From Phycisphaerae bacterium (lineage in GTDB: Bacteria; Planctomycetota; Phycisphaerae; Phycisphaerales; UBA1924): a DNA stretch of 59,193 bases. Numbering within the stretch: the stretch's first letter is position 1; every line of letters begins with the position of its first letter. Made by a program: the position numbers and the translations under genes. The notes beneath the pieces were generated by a model. It made no database searches. It was not told the origin of the DNA and was given only the letters and a program-made list of their open reading frames with translations. The DNA lies in the NCBI GenBank assembly GCA_030426395.1, contig JAUHYE010000007.1, positions 1-59,193 of the forward strand, in the 5' to 3' direction. Shown here piece after piece: positions 15,592-24,196 of the stretch.

Positions 15592-15930
15592 ATGCCCAAG
15601 TTCATGCTGTTGTTGTTCGATGCCCCCGCCGACTACGCCGACCTGACGCCAGAGCAGTTGCAGCAGGTCGTCCGCGAGTACGGCGCCTGGGCCCAGGAGA
15701 TGGGCAAGGCCGGCAAGCTCGAGGCCGGCGAGAAGCTGGCCGACGAGGGCGGTAAGGTCATCACCCAGAGCGGCGTGACCGACGGCCCCTTTGCCGAGAG
15801 CAAGGAAGTGCTGGGCGGGTACTTCACCATCAACGCCGCGTCCTACGACGAGGCGGTTGAGATCGCCCGCAGCAGCCCGCATGTGAAGTATGGAGCCAGC
15901 ACCCACGTCCGGCAGATCGACGCCCACTGA
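15592..15930 (+). CDS. YCII/DGPF-domain protein
   Basis: A 112-residue single-domain protein of the YCII-related fold (dimeric alpha-beta ferredoxin-like barrel). MPKFMLLLFD is the first strand. The DGPF motif is present and complete (TDGPFAESKEVLGGYF), and the C-terminal HVKYGASTHVRQI is typical. In actinobacteria and others such proteins are encoded next to ECF42-group sigma factors, exactly as here, but their activity is unknown. AGGAG lies 6 bases before the ATG. The next gene begins just past or slightly inside its end, so the pair is co-translated. Confidence 0.9.
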   Translation: MPKFMLLLFDAPADYADLTPEQLQQVVREYGAWAQEMGKAGKLEAGEKLADEGGKVITQSGVTDGPFAESKEVLGGYFTINAASYDEAVEIARSSPHVKYGASTHVRQIDAH

Positions 15931-15940
15931 CCCGGGCGGA

Positions 15941-17158
15941 GTGCACGAACTCGTCGACCACCTGTTCCGCCGCGAGTCGGGCAGGTTGTCGGCTTCGTTC
16001 GTGGCTGTGTTTGGGCCCGCGAAGCTCGATCTGATCGAGGACGTAGTGCAGGAAGCACTTGTCGAGGCGCTGCGACACTGGCGGTTCAACGGCGTTCCCG
16101 ATCATCCCGCCGCGTGGCTGACGCAGGTCGCCCGGCGGCGGGCGCTCGATGCGCTCCGACGGGACGCCACGCTGAAAAGGCACGAGCCCAAGCTGCGCGC
16201 GTGGGCCGAGCGCAACGCGTACGCGCGGGCGCACGACGAGCTGGACGAGCAGGTCCGGCTGATGCTGTTGTGCTGCCATCCGGAACTGCCACGGGAGCAG
16301 CGGGTGGCACTGACACTCAAGCTGGTCGCGGGCCTGGGCACGGGCGAGATCGCGCGGGCGTTCCTTATCACCGAATCGGCCGCCGCCCAGCGGCTCGTGC
16401 GCGCCAAGCGTGCCATCCGCGAGAACGGCATCTCGATGGACATGCCCGAGGCCGACGAGCTTCGGCCTCGGATGCGCAGCGTGCTGGAAACGGTGTACCT
16501 GCTGTTCAACGAGGGCTACTCGGCGGGCGAGGGCGAGGATGTCATCCAGCGCGATCGCCTGGAAGAGGCCTGCCGCCTGGGCGCGATGCTCGTGCGCGAT
16601 GTGCGCACGGCCAGCCCCGCGGCCCACGCGCTGCTGGCGCTCATGCTCTTCCACGCGTCGCGGCTCGATACTCGGAGCGATGAACAGGGTGCGTTGCTGC
16701 TGCTGGAAGACCAGGATCGCTCTTTATGGGATCGCACCCTCATCGCCCGCGGCTACCACCACCTGCAACAGTCGGCTGCCGGCGACGAGCTGACGGCCTA
16801 CCACCTCGAGGCCGGCATCGCCGCCGTGCACGCGCGGTCGGCGAGCTTCGCCGAGACGAACTGGGACGAGATCGTCTCGCTCTACGACATGCTGCGCGAG
16901 GTCAAGCCGGGGCCGGTGGTGGGGCTGAACCGGGCGGTGGCGATCGCGATGGCGCGGGGGATCGATGCCGGGCTGGCGGAACTGGAGCTGATCGGGCCGC
17001 TCGATCACTACGCCCAAGCCAACATCGTTCGTGGCGAATTGCTCCGCCGGGCCGACCGAGCGAGTGAAGCCCGCGAGTGCTTCGAGCGGGCGATGACGCT
17101 GCCGTGCTCGAAGCCGCAGCGCATGTTCGTCGAGAGCCGGATTCGGATGCTAGCGTGA
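15941..17158 (+). CDS. ECF42-like RNA polymerase sigma factor with long C-terminal extension
   Basis: A 405-residue alternative sigma factor. Residues about 1-75 form sigma region 2 (IEDVVQEALVEALRHW) and residues about 100-160 region 4 (LGTGEIARAFLITESAAAQR). They are followed by about 240 residues of helical, TPR-like extension (LLFNEGYSAGEGEDVIQRDR is a family hallmark). It directs RNA polymerase to a specific promoter set; in ECF42 members the extension is needed for activity and no classical anti-sigma is found, as here. I chose GTG at 15941, because homology begins at HELVDHLFRRESGR. An ATG at 15890 would overlap the YCII gene by 41 bases. Its partner is the YCII/DGPF protein. Confidence 0.88.
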   Translation: MHELVDHLFRRESGRLSASFVAVFGPAKLDLIEDVVQEALVEALRHWRFNGVPDHPAAWLTQVARRRALDALRRDATLKRHEPKLRAWAERNAYARAHDELDEQVRLMLLCCHPELPREQRVALTLKLVAGLGTGEIARAFLITESAAAQRLVRAKRAIRENGISMDMPEADELRPRMRSVLETVYLLFNEGYSAGEGEDVIQRDRLEEACRLGAMLVRDVRTASPAAHALLALMLFHASRLDTRSDEQGALLLLEDQDRSLWDRTLIARGYHHLQQSAAGDELTAYHLEAGIAAVHARSASFAETNWDEIVSLYDMLREVKPGPVVGLNRAVAIAMARGIDAGLAELELIGPLDHYAQANIVRGELLRRADRASEARECFERAMTLPCSKPQRMFVESRIRMLA

Positions 17159-17170
17159 TCGGGTCCACGC

Positions 17171-17542
17171 TCATGACGCCTCGCGGTACGCCGCCTTCTC
17201 GAATGGGTTGTCACGGTAGAAGTCCCGCCCGCGCACGAAGAGCACCAACGAGCACAGCAGATATGCTGGTATAAAGAATGGCCCCCAGCGTTCGTACTGC
17301 CGGACGTGGACAAACTCATGCTCGCGGCAGATGTCGAGTGCCGCGGCGGACCTCCCAAGAATCACGTGCCCCAGCGCGAGCGCTTGCACCGGCAAGTGGT
17401 CGAGCAGCCACGCGGCACCGCCGCCATGGAACTCGATCGTGCGGCCGGCTCGCCTCGCGCTCCCGCCAGTTGCCAACCCTAGGACGCCGAGCAGCAGGCC
17501 CAGCAGCGTCGCCGGCGAGGCCCACAGCAGCCGGAGGATCAC
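17171..17542 (-). CDS. Small membrane protein with HExxH zinc-metallopeptidase-like motif
   Basis: A 123-residue protein starting at GTG 17542. Its first bases overlap the TGA of the aminotransferase gene as GTGA, a translational-coupling junction. Residues 2-25 and 88-105 are hydrophobic helices. Between them, HEFVH at residues 75-79 fits the gluzincin HExxH motif, followed by RQYERWGPFF. A conserved-looking acidic tail (DNPFEKAAYREA) could supply the third zinc ligand. I recall similar uncharacterised short proteins in other bacteria, but no named family. It could be a minimal membrane peptidase; loss of activity or an unrelated role is equally possible. Confidence 0.72.
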   Translation of the reverse strand: MILRLLWASPATLLGLLLGVLGLATGGSARRAGRTIEFHGGGAAWLLDHLPVQALALGHVILGRSAAALDICREHEFVHVRQYERWGPFFIPAYLLCSLVLFVRGRDFYRDNPFEKAAYREAS

Positions 17543-18714
17543 CGCCGGTACGTCGCCGCCACCTTGGCGATCGCCTCGCCGATCTTCGCCACCGTCGGGC
17601 CGTCGAGTTCGTGGTGCATGGGCAGGCAGAAGACCTTGCTGGCCAGCCCCGCGGCCACCGGCGGGTGATCGGTCACGTAGTCCTTGAACGCCGGCTGGTG
17701 GGTCAGCGAGCGCGGGTAGTGGATGGCGGTCGGCACGCCCTCGGCGTTCAGAGCCTTCACGAACGTGTCGCGGTCGCAGGTGAACTGATCCAAGTCCATC
17801 TTCGCGGTGTACAGGTGCCACGCGGCGTCGGCGCCCTCGGTGCGGCCGGGGGCGCTGATGCCCTTGATGCCGCCCTCGAAGTCTTCGATCATGGTGTCGT
17901 ACTGGTCGGCGGCCTCGCGGCGGGCGCAGGTCTCTTCCAGCAGGCGGTCGAGGCGAGAGCATCCGATGGCGCCGGTGATGTCGTTCATGCGGTAGTTGAA
18001 GCCGATGCGCTCGTGCAGGTACTTCTCGGTCTCGCCGTGGCTGCGCATGAGCTCGATGTCGCGCTTGAGCGTGTCGTCGTTGACGGTGACCATGCCGCCC
18101 TCGCCGGTGCCCAGGTTCTTGGTGGCGTAGAACGAGTACGTGCACGCGTCGCCGAACTCGCCCAGGCCGTCGCCCTTGTAGGTGGCAAGGTGGCTCTGGG
18201 CGCAGTCGTAGACGACCTTCAGGTTGTTCGCCTTGGCCAGCTTCTGCACGGCCCCAATATCCACCGGCATGCCGTACAGGTGCGTCGCGGCGATGCCCCT
18301 GGTCTTGCTGGTGACCTTCCTGGCCGCGTCGGCCACGTCGATCTGCATCGTGTCCTCGAGCGCGTCGACCCAGATGGGCTTGAGCCCCGCGGCCACCACC
18401 ATGCTGACCGTGGCGATGTACGTCCACGCGGGCACCAGGATCTCGTCGCCGGGCTCGAAGAGCACGCCGTAGGCGAGCTGCAACGCGCAGGTGCCGTTGG
18501 CGCAGGTCAGGCCGTGCTTCGCCCCGCTGGCCTTGGCGAAGCGCTCCTCGAGCTCCTCGCACTTCTTGGAGGCCCGCAGCATGCCGCTCTTGAGCACGTC
18601 GTGGGCGGCCTCGACGTCCTGGGGCTTGAGGCCCGGCTTCATGAACGCGACGGGCGAATCGAAGACGGGGCGGCCACCGTCGATGGCGAGCTTGCGGGCC
18701 GTGGCTGGGGGCAT
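17539..18714 (-). CDS. DegT/DnrJ/EryC1/StrS-family sugar aminotransferase
   Basis: A 391-residue PLP enzyme that transfers an amino group to a (usually nucleotide-linked) keto-sugar. Lys199 in YSFYATKNLG is the PLP Schiff-base residue, and Asp170-x-Ala-Gln (YDCAQSH) and GEGGMV are the other family marks. I start at 18714 because GGAG lies 7 bases upstream and the family N-terminus KLAIDGGRPVF follows; the upstream ATGs at 18741 and 18753 lack such a site. Its 3' end overlaps the HExxH gene by 4 bases. The product sugar is not evident, but it could feed surface glycans like those made by the operon at 32-43 kb. Confidence 0.9.
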   Translation of the reverse strand: MPPATARKLAIDGGRPVFDSPVAFMKPGLKPQDVEAAHDVLKSGMLRASKKCEELEERFAKASGAKHGLTCANGTCALQLAYGVLFEPGDEILVPAWTYIATVSMVVAAGLKPIWVDALEDTMQIDVADAARKVTSKTRGIAATHLYGMPVDIGAVQKLAKANNLKVVYDCAQSHLATYKGDGLGEFGDACTYSFYATKNLGTGEGGMVTVNDDTLKRDIELMRSHGETEKYLHERIGFNYRMNDITGAIGCSRLDRLLEETCARREAADQYDTMIEDFEGGIKGISAPGRTEGADAAWHLYTAKMDLDQFTCDRDTFVKALNAEGVPTAIHYPRSLTHQPAFKDYVTDHPPVAAGLASKVFCLPMHHELDGPTVAKIGEAIAKVAATYRR

Positions 18715-18838
18715 CTGTTTCTCCGTAAACCGATCGAGCATGGGAGCGCCCATGAACGTGGTGCTGGTGCCAAAGAGAATGCTAGCAGCCCGGCGTTGGG
18801 GTGGGCCCTCGCCCAAGGTTTCCCTAGAGTCGCCGCCT

Positions 18839-19414
18839 ATGGCCCCTCACACGCACGGCGACCACCACCCCGACATCGAGCGCATCCTCATCGACCGCAC
18901 CGCCATCGCGACCCGCGTGGCCGAGATGGGCACCCAGATCGCCAGCGACGTGGAACTCGACACCGGAGCCGACCGGCTGGTCGTCGTGCCGGTGATGACC
19001 GGGGCCCTGGTCTTCGCCGCCGACCTGGTACGGAACATGCCCATGCGTCTGCGGCTTGAGCTCATTTCCGCTTCGAGCTATCCCGGCCAATCGACCACCA
19101 GCCAGGGCGTCTCTCTCGGCTCGGGTCCAACAGAAGAGCTCACAGGCGCGCACGTCCTCATCCTCGACGACATCTTCGACAGCGGCCGGACGCTGGCGGC
19201 GGTGACCGAACTGATCGAAGCGACAAACCCCGCGAGCGTGCGCACGGCCGTGCTGCTGAGAAAGGACGTCGAACGCGCGGTGGACATGAACCCCGACTAC
19301 GTCGGATTCGACGTGCCCGACGCCTTCGTGGTGGGCTACGGGCTCGACTACGACGGGTGGTACCGCAACCTGCCCAATATCGCCGTGTTGAGGCAGCCGG
19401 GCAACGAGACATAA
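18839..19414 (+). CDS. hpt: Hypoxanthine phosphoribosyltransferase
   Basis: A 191-residue purine-salvage enzyme that makes IMP (or GMP) from hypoxanthine (or guanine) and PRPP. The PRPP-binding motif ILDDIFDSGRTL lies near residues 103-114, VVPVMTGALVFAADL is the first strand and loop, and DAFVVGYGLDYDGWYRN carries base-recognition residues. The ATG at 18839 gives standard length; the frame stays open far upstream but that part is antisense to the aminotransferase gene. A helical-repeat protein follows after 18 bases on the same strand. Confidence 0.92.
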   Translation: MAPHTHGDHHPDIERILIDRTAIATRVAEMGTQIASDVELDTGADRLVVVPVMTGALVFAADLVRNMPMRLRLELISASSYPGQSTTSQGVSLGSGPTEELTGAHVLILDDIFDSGRTLAAVTELIEATNPASVRTAVLLRKDVERAVDMNPDYVGFDVPDAFVVGYGLDYDGWYRNLPNIAVLRQPGNET

Positions 19415-19432
19415 TGAAGTAATGGGGGATCG

Positions 19433-20365
19433 ATGGTCGAGCGAAACTTCAAGCGGCGGCGCGGCGGGCTGGTGAACCTGCTGTACCTGGAGATCGACGA
19501 CCAGCACGCCCGCGAGATGCGGGCCGCGCTCGCCAGGGGACGCTTCGACGTGGCCGAGCAGACCATCGCGCGGCAGACCGATCCGAACGAGCGTTTCTAC
19601 TACGTCGAGGCCGCGGCCGACTGGGCTGGCGACGCCCCATTCCTGCGTCAGTGGGCGGCCGGCGGCTTGCAGGTCGGCCGGCTGGCCGCGGCCATCCACA
19701 CGCTCAAGCACGCGTGGAACCACTCGACGTGGACGCATGGCCAGAGCGACATGGCCCGGTTCAAAGCCATGGTGGACGCGGCCAACAGCGAACTGGGCGC
19801 GGTCGCCAAGGCCTCGCCGCGCGACGCGACGGCGTTCTACTGGCTCATCTTCGCGGCCTTCGCCACCGGGCAGAACAAGCGGGCCAGGGAGCTGTACGAA
19901 GAGGGCGTGCGGCGCGCCCCGACGCTGATGGCCACCCGCGCCGTGGGCCTGCGGGTCGCCGCCCCCATGCCGTTCGGCTCGCAGCAGGCGGCCCTCGACC
20001 TCGCCCGGCAGACCGCGCCGGCCATGCCACGCGGGCTGGGCGCCGACGCGCTCGTCGTCGAGGCCCACTGGATCATGGCCGGCATGAAGACGGGCGCGTA
20101 CTGGCAGAGCCCCGAGGTGAGGGCCGAGGTCCTCGCCGCCGACGAGCGCGACCGCCAGGCGCCGGCCAGCGGCGTCAACCTGCTGCGCTCGCACCAGTGG
20201 TTTACCTACGGCCTGTGGGCCATCGGCGAGGCCGGCCGGGCCCGCGACCGCTTCGAGGCGATCAACGGGCTGGAGAACCAGTGGCCCTGGAGCCGCTACC
20301 GCTTGGGCTTCAACACGCTGCTGGGCGAGTTTCGAAGGGCGCGCAAGGCCAGCCGGCGGGGGTAG
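19433..20365 (+). CDS. Helical (TPR-like) repeat protein, unknown function
   Basis: I do not recognise this 310-residue protein. It is basic at both ends, has no signal peptide and is rich in Ala and Arg. Helical pairs spaced like TPR units appear from about residue 25 (EMRAALARGRFDVAEQTIAR) and again near 130-165 (AFATGQNKRARELYEEGVRR) and 240-275. It is probably a cytosolic scaffold. It follows hpt by 18 bases, so both are likely on one transcript. The 3' end runs into a run of GC palindromes shared with the convergent gene. Confidence 0.72.
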   Translation: MVERNFKRRRGGLVNLLYLEIDDQHAREMRAALARGRFDVAEQTIARQTDPNERFYYVEAAADWAGDAPFLRQWAAGGLQVGRLAAAIHTLKHAWNHSTWTHGQSDMARFKAMVDAANSELGAVAKASPRDATAFYWLIFAAFATGQNKRARELYEEGVRRAPTLMATRAVGLRVAAPMPFGSQQAALDLARQTAPAMPRGLGADALVVEAHWIMAGMKTGAYWQSPEVRAEVLAADERDRQAPASGVNLLRSHQWFTYGLWAIGEAGRARDRFEAINGLENQWPWSRYRLGFNTLLGEFRRARKASRRG

Positions 20366-20370
20366 GCTGG

Positions 20371-20415
20371 TGACCGTGGCCGGCCACGGCCGGCCACGGC
20401 CGGTTGTCGCGGTCA
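20371..20415. terminator. GC-rich palindromes between convergent genes
   Basis: An exact 16-bp palindrome (CCGTGGCCGGCCACGG, 20374-20389) is followed by further CGGCCACGGC copies. The whole is bracketed by TGACCG (20371) and CGGTCA (20410), so it can fold from either strand. It lies between the stop of the helical protein and that of the convergent FN3-type gene. No T-run. Confidence 0.5.
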
Positions 20416-21120
20416 GGCCGCGCGATCGCCCCGGGGCCCGGCCTTCTCGGCCGGCTCCGCGCTGGCCTTGGGCTTCGCCTTGCCGAAGGTCGCCGTGGCC
20501 GGATCGCTCCACTCGCTGGCGGTGGTGCCGCGGCGGCTGGGCCGCACGCCGCGGGCGCGGTAGGAGATGGCCGCCACGCCCCGGGGCGGGCAGTCGTCGA
20601 TCCACCGCTTGCTGGCGCCGCTGGCGATGGTCGCCCAGTCGCTGGCCGGCCCCTCGACGGGCACGACCTGCCGCTGGAGCTCGTACACCGCGCCGTCGCC
20701 GCTGGCCTTGAAGCTGACCTCGATGTCCCCGCCGTTGAGGACGCGCGCGTCGATGGGGATGGGCCGGGGCGGCTCGCCGCGCGGGGCGCCCTTCACGGGC
20801 GGAGAGATCGCCGCCAGCGTGTAGACGTGGGCATCGCCGGTGAACCGGGCGTAGCCGTCGATGGTGCGCACGAGCGCGCCGAACGCACGCCGCAGCCGGG
20901 CCATCGCCCGGCGCCGGGCGTGATTGGCGGACTTGGCCTTGCTCTTGAACGCCACGTACTCGCGGGTGCGCTCGGTGGTTTCTTCCAGCAGCTCGACCAG
21001 CGCGCCCACCTGCTGGGGCGACAGGCCGATGTCGCCGGGCGTGCCCTGCTGCCAGCGCGTGGCCAGGGCCCGGCAGATGTCCAGGAACTTCGCGTCGTCC
21101 TTCGGTGCCCGGCGTGCCAT
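20413..21120 (-). CDS. Helical-bundle plus FN3-like cytosolic protein (paralogue of the gene at 30.5 kb)
   Basis: A 235-residue protein without a signal peptide. Residues about 1-90 are helical and Lys/Arg-rich; about 90-205 read as one fibronectin type III-like module (YELQRQVVPVEGPASDW and SYRARGVRPSRRG). The last 25 residues are basic Ala/Lys tail. The architecture and several spaced residues (TIDGYARFTGD, ISPPVKG) match the protein at 30474-31184, so the two are probably distant paralogues. Function unknown. The 618 bases upstream carry a minisatellite and no gene. Confidence 0.68.
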   Translation of the reverse strand: MARRAPKDDAKFLDICRALATRWQQGTPGDIGLSPQQVGALVELLEETTERTREYVAFKSKAKSANHARRRAMARLRRAFGALVRTIDGYARFTGDAHVYTLAAISPPVKGAPRGEPPRPIPIDARVLNGGDIEVSFKASGDGAVYELQRQVVPVEGPASDWATIASGASKRWIDDCPPRGVAAISYRARGVRPSRRGTTASEWSDPATATFGKAKPKASAEPAEKAGPRGDRAA

Positions 21121-21738
21121 CGCGGTCGCTTCCTCGTCGTCGTGCTGTGGGCTATCGCGTCGCGACGAACGGCCGCCACGCCGCGATCCCGGTTCGTTCG
21201 TGCCCTTCTGGCATCGGCATCAGGGATGCGACGCTTGAGCCCAAGCCGGAAGCACGCGAAAGAACGCCGCCCCGGGCGCCAGAACCGCGCCCGAATCGCC
21301 CGCGGCGACCGGATTCGGACCCCCGGCGACGCCCCCCGGGCTGGTGGCGGACGCTCCCATTGCCGATCCGCGTGCCCTGGCTCCCAAGGCACGGTCCGCC
21401 AGCGCGGGGGCGGGGGCCGGGCGAGAAGGACCGTCCGCCGGGGTTCGGTCGGCGGGCGGGGCTGGCGTGGGGGCGGGCTGGTGCGAAGTGGGGGCGTGCT
21501 GGTGCGGAGTGGGGGCGTGCTGGTGCGGAGCATCGGGGCCCTGGGCGGCCCCGGCGTCCGGATCGGCCGGGCCGGGGCCGGATTGGGGGCGGGATCGGCA
21601 CGACATGGCGGGTCGGTTCGCGACCGCTCCGGGTCAATCCGTTCTCTCGAACGGTGGCCGAGTCGTCGTCACCGGCGCACCGGCATTCCGGGGGTCTTGG
21701 AGGCTCCCGAACACCATGCTCATGTGCTTCTCCTCGGC
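21121..21738. other. Gene-free GC-rich interval
   Basis: 618 bases between two minus-strand genes. Base composition is extremely GC-rich and several frames are open by chance in both directions. None has a start with a ribosome-binding site or a recognisable product. The only distinct structure is the 21-bp tandem repeat at 21477-21530. The region should include the promoter of the FN3-like gene. Confidence 0.5.
21477..21530. repeat. 21-bp tandem repeat (2.6 copies)
   Basis: Two full copies of GCTGGTGCGRAGTGGGGGCGT (21477-21497 and 21498-21518, differing at one base) and a 12-base partial copy. No spacers, so it is not a CRISPR array. It is in a gene-free stretch and most likely arose by slippage. 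Confidence 0.8.
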
Positions 21739-22569
21739 CTACGGGCACCCTGATTCGAACGCGTTGAAGAACGCGAGAAAGTCGAAGACGTCCAGCCGGC
21801 CGTCGTAGCAGAACCAGTCGGCCCTGGGGTCACCCGCGTCGAACAGCGATTGGAACTCCAGGAAGTCGAACAGGTCGAGCGAGCCGCTGGCGTCCAGGTC
21901 GGCCGGGCAGGAGGTCAGCCATCGGAGCTGCTCGGTGGCAACATCCACGCCGAAACCCCACGACGACCACTCCCAGCCGTTGACGATGACCCGGCCATCG
22001 TGGCCCAGCACCGACGCCACGGTGAGGTCATCTCGGAACTGGAAAATGGGACGTGCGCTGGCATCCGGAATGAGCACGTCGCCAAAGTCCGGGCCGGCCG
22101 GGAAGCCAGTGGTGGGCAGGGGCCCTCCAGCAGCGGCCGGGTGGAATCGCAGGTCATACACGACCGTGTCGGCGAACTGGAGCGGCTCTTCGATATCCAC
22201 CGCCCCCTCCAGCCCCAGAAAGCGCTGCATGTTGGGCATCCGGTCGAGCTCTGCGATGTTGATCATCAGCCGCCCGCCGCGGTCGAGGTGGTCCTGCAAC
22301 GCGGCGATGACCTCGGGCTCGCGCACGGGGTCGATGCGGTCGTACAGCCGGATCATCACGAGCGGGAACTGCTGGCGATCCATCTTGATGAGGAAGTCGC
22401 CCACCGTGCGCGAGATGTCGCCGCGCAGACCCAGGCCGATCGTCGCCGAGCCCACCGGGCCACTGTCGAACTCGGTCCAGAACAGGAAGTCGGTGCCTTG
22501 CGCACGCACGCCCGGAGCGCCCGCCGCGAGCATCGAAAACACGATCGCGAGAAGATGTATCCGCTTCAC
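21739..22569 (-). CDS. Secreted amidotransferase-fold protein with GC-ending dockerin module (paralogue 1)
   Basis: A 276-residue exported protein. I chose GTG 22569, which has GGAGGGAGGG about 7 bases before it; an ATG 18 bases earlier lies inside that ribosome-binding site. The signal peptide ends near GVRAQ. Residues about 25-200 look like an amidotransferase/ThuA-type Rossmann fold (MIRLYDRIDPVREPEVIAAL and DHLDRGGRLMINIAELD). Active-site Cys is absent. The C-terminal module has CPADLDASGSLDLFDFLEF, then a degenerate second loop (FCYDGRLDVFDF) and ends ESGCP. It diverges from paralogue 2 across 465 bases. Confidence 0.8.
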   Translation of the reverse strand: MKRIHLLAIVFSMLAAGAPGVRAQGTDFLFWTEFDSGPVGSATIGLGLRGDISRTVGDFLIKMDRQQFPLVMIRLYDRIDPVREPEVIAALQDHLDRGGRLMINIAELDRMPNMQRFLGLEGAVDIEEPLQFADTVVYDLRFHPAAAGGPLPTTGFPAGPDFGDVLIPDASARPIFQFRDDLTVASVLGHDGRVIVNGWEWSSWGFGVDVATEQLRWLTSCPADLDASGSLDLFDFLEFQSLFDAGDPRADWFCYDGRLDVFDFLAFFNAFESGCP

Positions 22570-23034
22570 GAGAATCCCTCCCTCCATGGGTCATGCGAAT
22601 CGGTACAGGAACCCCATCTTTGTTGCCGCGATCGTGTCGGCCCGCGGGAAGGCGAACGGCCCGACCCGGGTACACCGCCCGGGCCCCGCGCGTTGCGGTG
22701 CGGCCGTTGGTCCGCGCGCCCCGCGTGTTGGCTTCTCGGGCCCGCGCGTTCTCGCAACCGTGTCGCCCGGGCCGCGCCCGCGACCCCAACACAACCCTAT
22801 GAACGCCCGACCATTCTCGAAACGACGCCAGAACCCCGCAAAACACGGCCTTCTCCGACCCGCGCCAACTCGCGCGGACGTGGACAAGCGTTTCGCGGAC
22901 GAAAAACAATTGCGCGCAACCGCTCCGTGCGCGTTCACGCCCGCCGGGCCGCGGTAGCGGGGGCCCCGTGATGCGCGTACCGATTCATGTGAGCGGAGCT
23001 GGATGAAGGCACGGACGAGCCGAGGAGATCCGAG
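22570..23034. other. Divergent intergenic region between two dockerin-protein genes
   Basis: 465 bases of GC-rich DNA between two divergently transcribed paralogues. I see no gene, tRNA or inverted repeat of note. Ribosome-binding sites lie at both ends (GAGGAG at 23022-23027 for the plus gene; GGAGGGAGGG near 22577-22586 on the minus strand). Promoters for both must lie here; I cannot place them with confidence. Confidence 0.5.
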
Positions 23035-23901
23035 ATGAGATCGTGTATTGGAACCGTCGCGGTCGCCGCGCTGGCGCTGGCGTCGACGCCATGTCGCGCC
23101 CAGGACGACCCGCGCATCCTGTTCAGCGGCCAGGGGGGGTTTGTGAGCTTCCCGATCGGGACGGCACTGCGCGACCTGGACTTGCTGGGCGGAACCGAAT
23201 TGGTCTTCCAGAGCGAGGACCTGCTGCTGCCCGCCCTTCGGGCCGGGCCGTGGGACCTGATCATCATCCGCTGGTTCGACGCGTTCGAGGGCCCGCTGGC
23301 GGGCGCCATCATCGACGAGCTGGCCGCGCACGTCGATGGCGGCGGCAAGCTCATGTTCTCGATGGCCGAGCTCGACGAGCAGCCCGAGCTGTGGCCCATC
23401 CTGGGTATCGACAGCGCGGTGGACGTGGTGGAGCCGTTGCAGGACATCTTTACCGTCTACGGTCGCGATGAGTCGACCAAGCGTCATCCGGCGTTTGGCC
23501 GTCTGGCGTGGCGTGTCAACACTGACCCCCCCCCGCCTCCCACGAGCGACTACGGAGACTCCCTCGTGCCCGATCACGGGGCCTTCACGATCGCCGAGTT
23601 CGCCGATGATGCCACGGGCGCCATCGTCGTCGCTCGCGACGGGAACGTCATCGTGAACGGCGAACACTGGGACTACTGGTCGTTGGCTGGGAGCGCTGTG
23701 GCCGAAGATCAGATCCAGTGGCTGCTGGAGTGCCCGGCCGACCTCGACGGCGACGGCGACCTGACCGTCTTTGACTTCCTTGAGTTCCAGAATCGCTTCG
23801 ATGGTGGCGGCACGACAGGCTTCGCCGACTTCTGTTATGACGGACGGCTGGACGTGTTTGACTTCCTCGAGTACTTCAACCTGTTCGATGCGGGCTGCTG
23901 A
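23035..23901 (+). CDS. Secreted amidotransferase-fold protein with GC-ending dockerin module (paralogue 2)
   Basis: A 288-residue exported protein whose signal peptide ends near CRAQ (about residue 22). The middle domain is Rossmann-like: DLIIIRWFDAFEGPLAGAII, then HVDGGGKLMFSMAELDEQPE, as in the paralogues at 21739 and 58560. No catalytic Cys or HE pair follows, so it is probably a non-enzymatic or unusual member. Residues about 228-288 are the dockerin module: CPADLDGDGDLTVFDFL, then a degenerate second loop with Cys (DFCYDGRLDVFDFL), ending FDAGC. GAGGAG precedes the ATG by 7 bases. Near-identity with the last gene in the window suggests recent duplication. Confidence 0.82.
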   Translation: MRSCIGTVAVAALALASTPCRAQDDPRILFSGQGGFVSFPIGTALRDLDLLGGTELVFQSEDLLLPALRAGPWDLIIIRWFDAFEGPLAGAIIDELAAHVDGGGKLMFSMAELDEQPELWPILGIDSAVDVVEPLQDIFTVYGRDESTKRHPAFGRLAWRVNTDPPPPPTSDYGDSLVPDHGAFTIAEFADDATGAIVVARDGNVIVNGEHWDYWSLAGSAVAEDQIQWLLECPADLDGDGDLTVFDFLEFQNRFDGGGTTGFADFCYDGRLDVFDFLEYFNLFDAGC

Positions 23902-24196
23902 GCGCGTCGACGCGTGCTTCGCGTTTGTTCCTCTCCATCCGGTCGCTGGCACGCGTGCTCACGCACGCGTCGTGCCTCCGAGCGCCGGGCGAAGCCCGCG
24001 CATGGCCCCGCAGGCGAAGCGACCAGGATCTATCTCAAGCCCGAAGGGCGCCGGCTCGCCGCCGAGGCGACAAGGCAATCCCTCGCCGCCGATGCGAAAA
24101 GGCTCTCCCTTCCCGTCCTCCCAACCCTTCACCCTACCACACCTCCCAATCCTCCTACCTCGCCGCAGGAGGGCTCCGCCCGACGGAGGCGAAGCT

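Noticed and set aside
17278..19059. A 593-codon plus-strand open frame opposite the aminotransferase gene
   Set aside because: No ribosome-binding site, no recognisable domain, and it is antisense to a gene with complete PLP motifs.
18824..20605. A 593-codon minus-strand open frame opposite hpt and the helical-repeat gene
   Set aside because: Antisense to hpt, whose PRPP motif is clear; composition is that of a GC-rich shadow.
21477..21530. Possible CRISPR-like array
   Set aside because: The 21-bp units are directly adjacent with no spacers and no cas genes are present.
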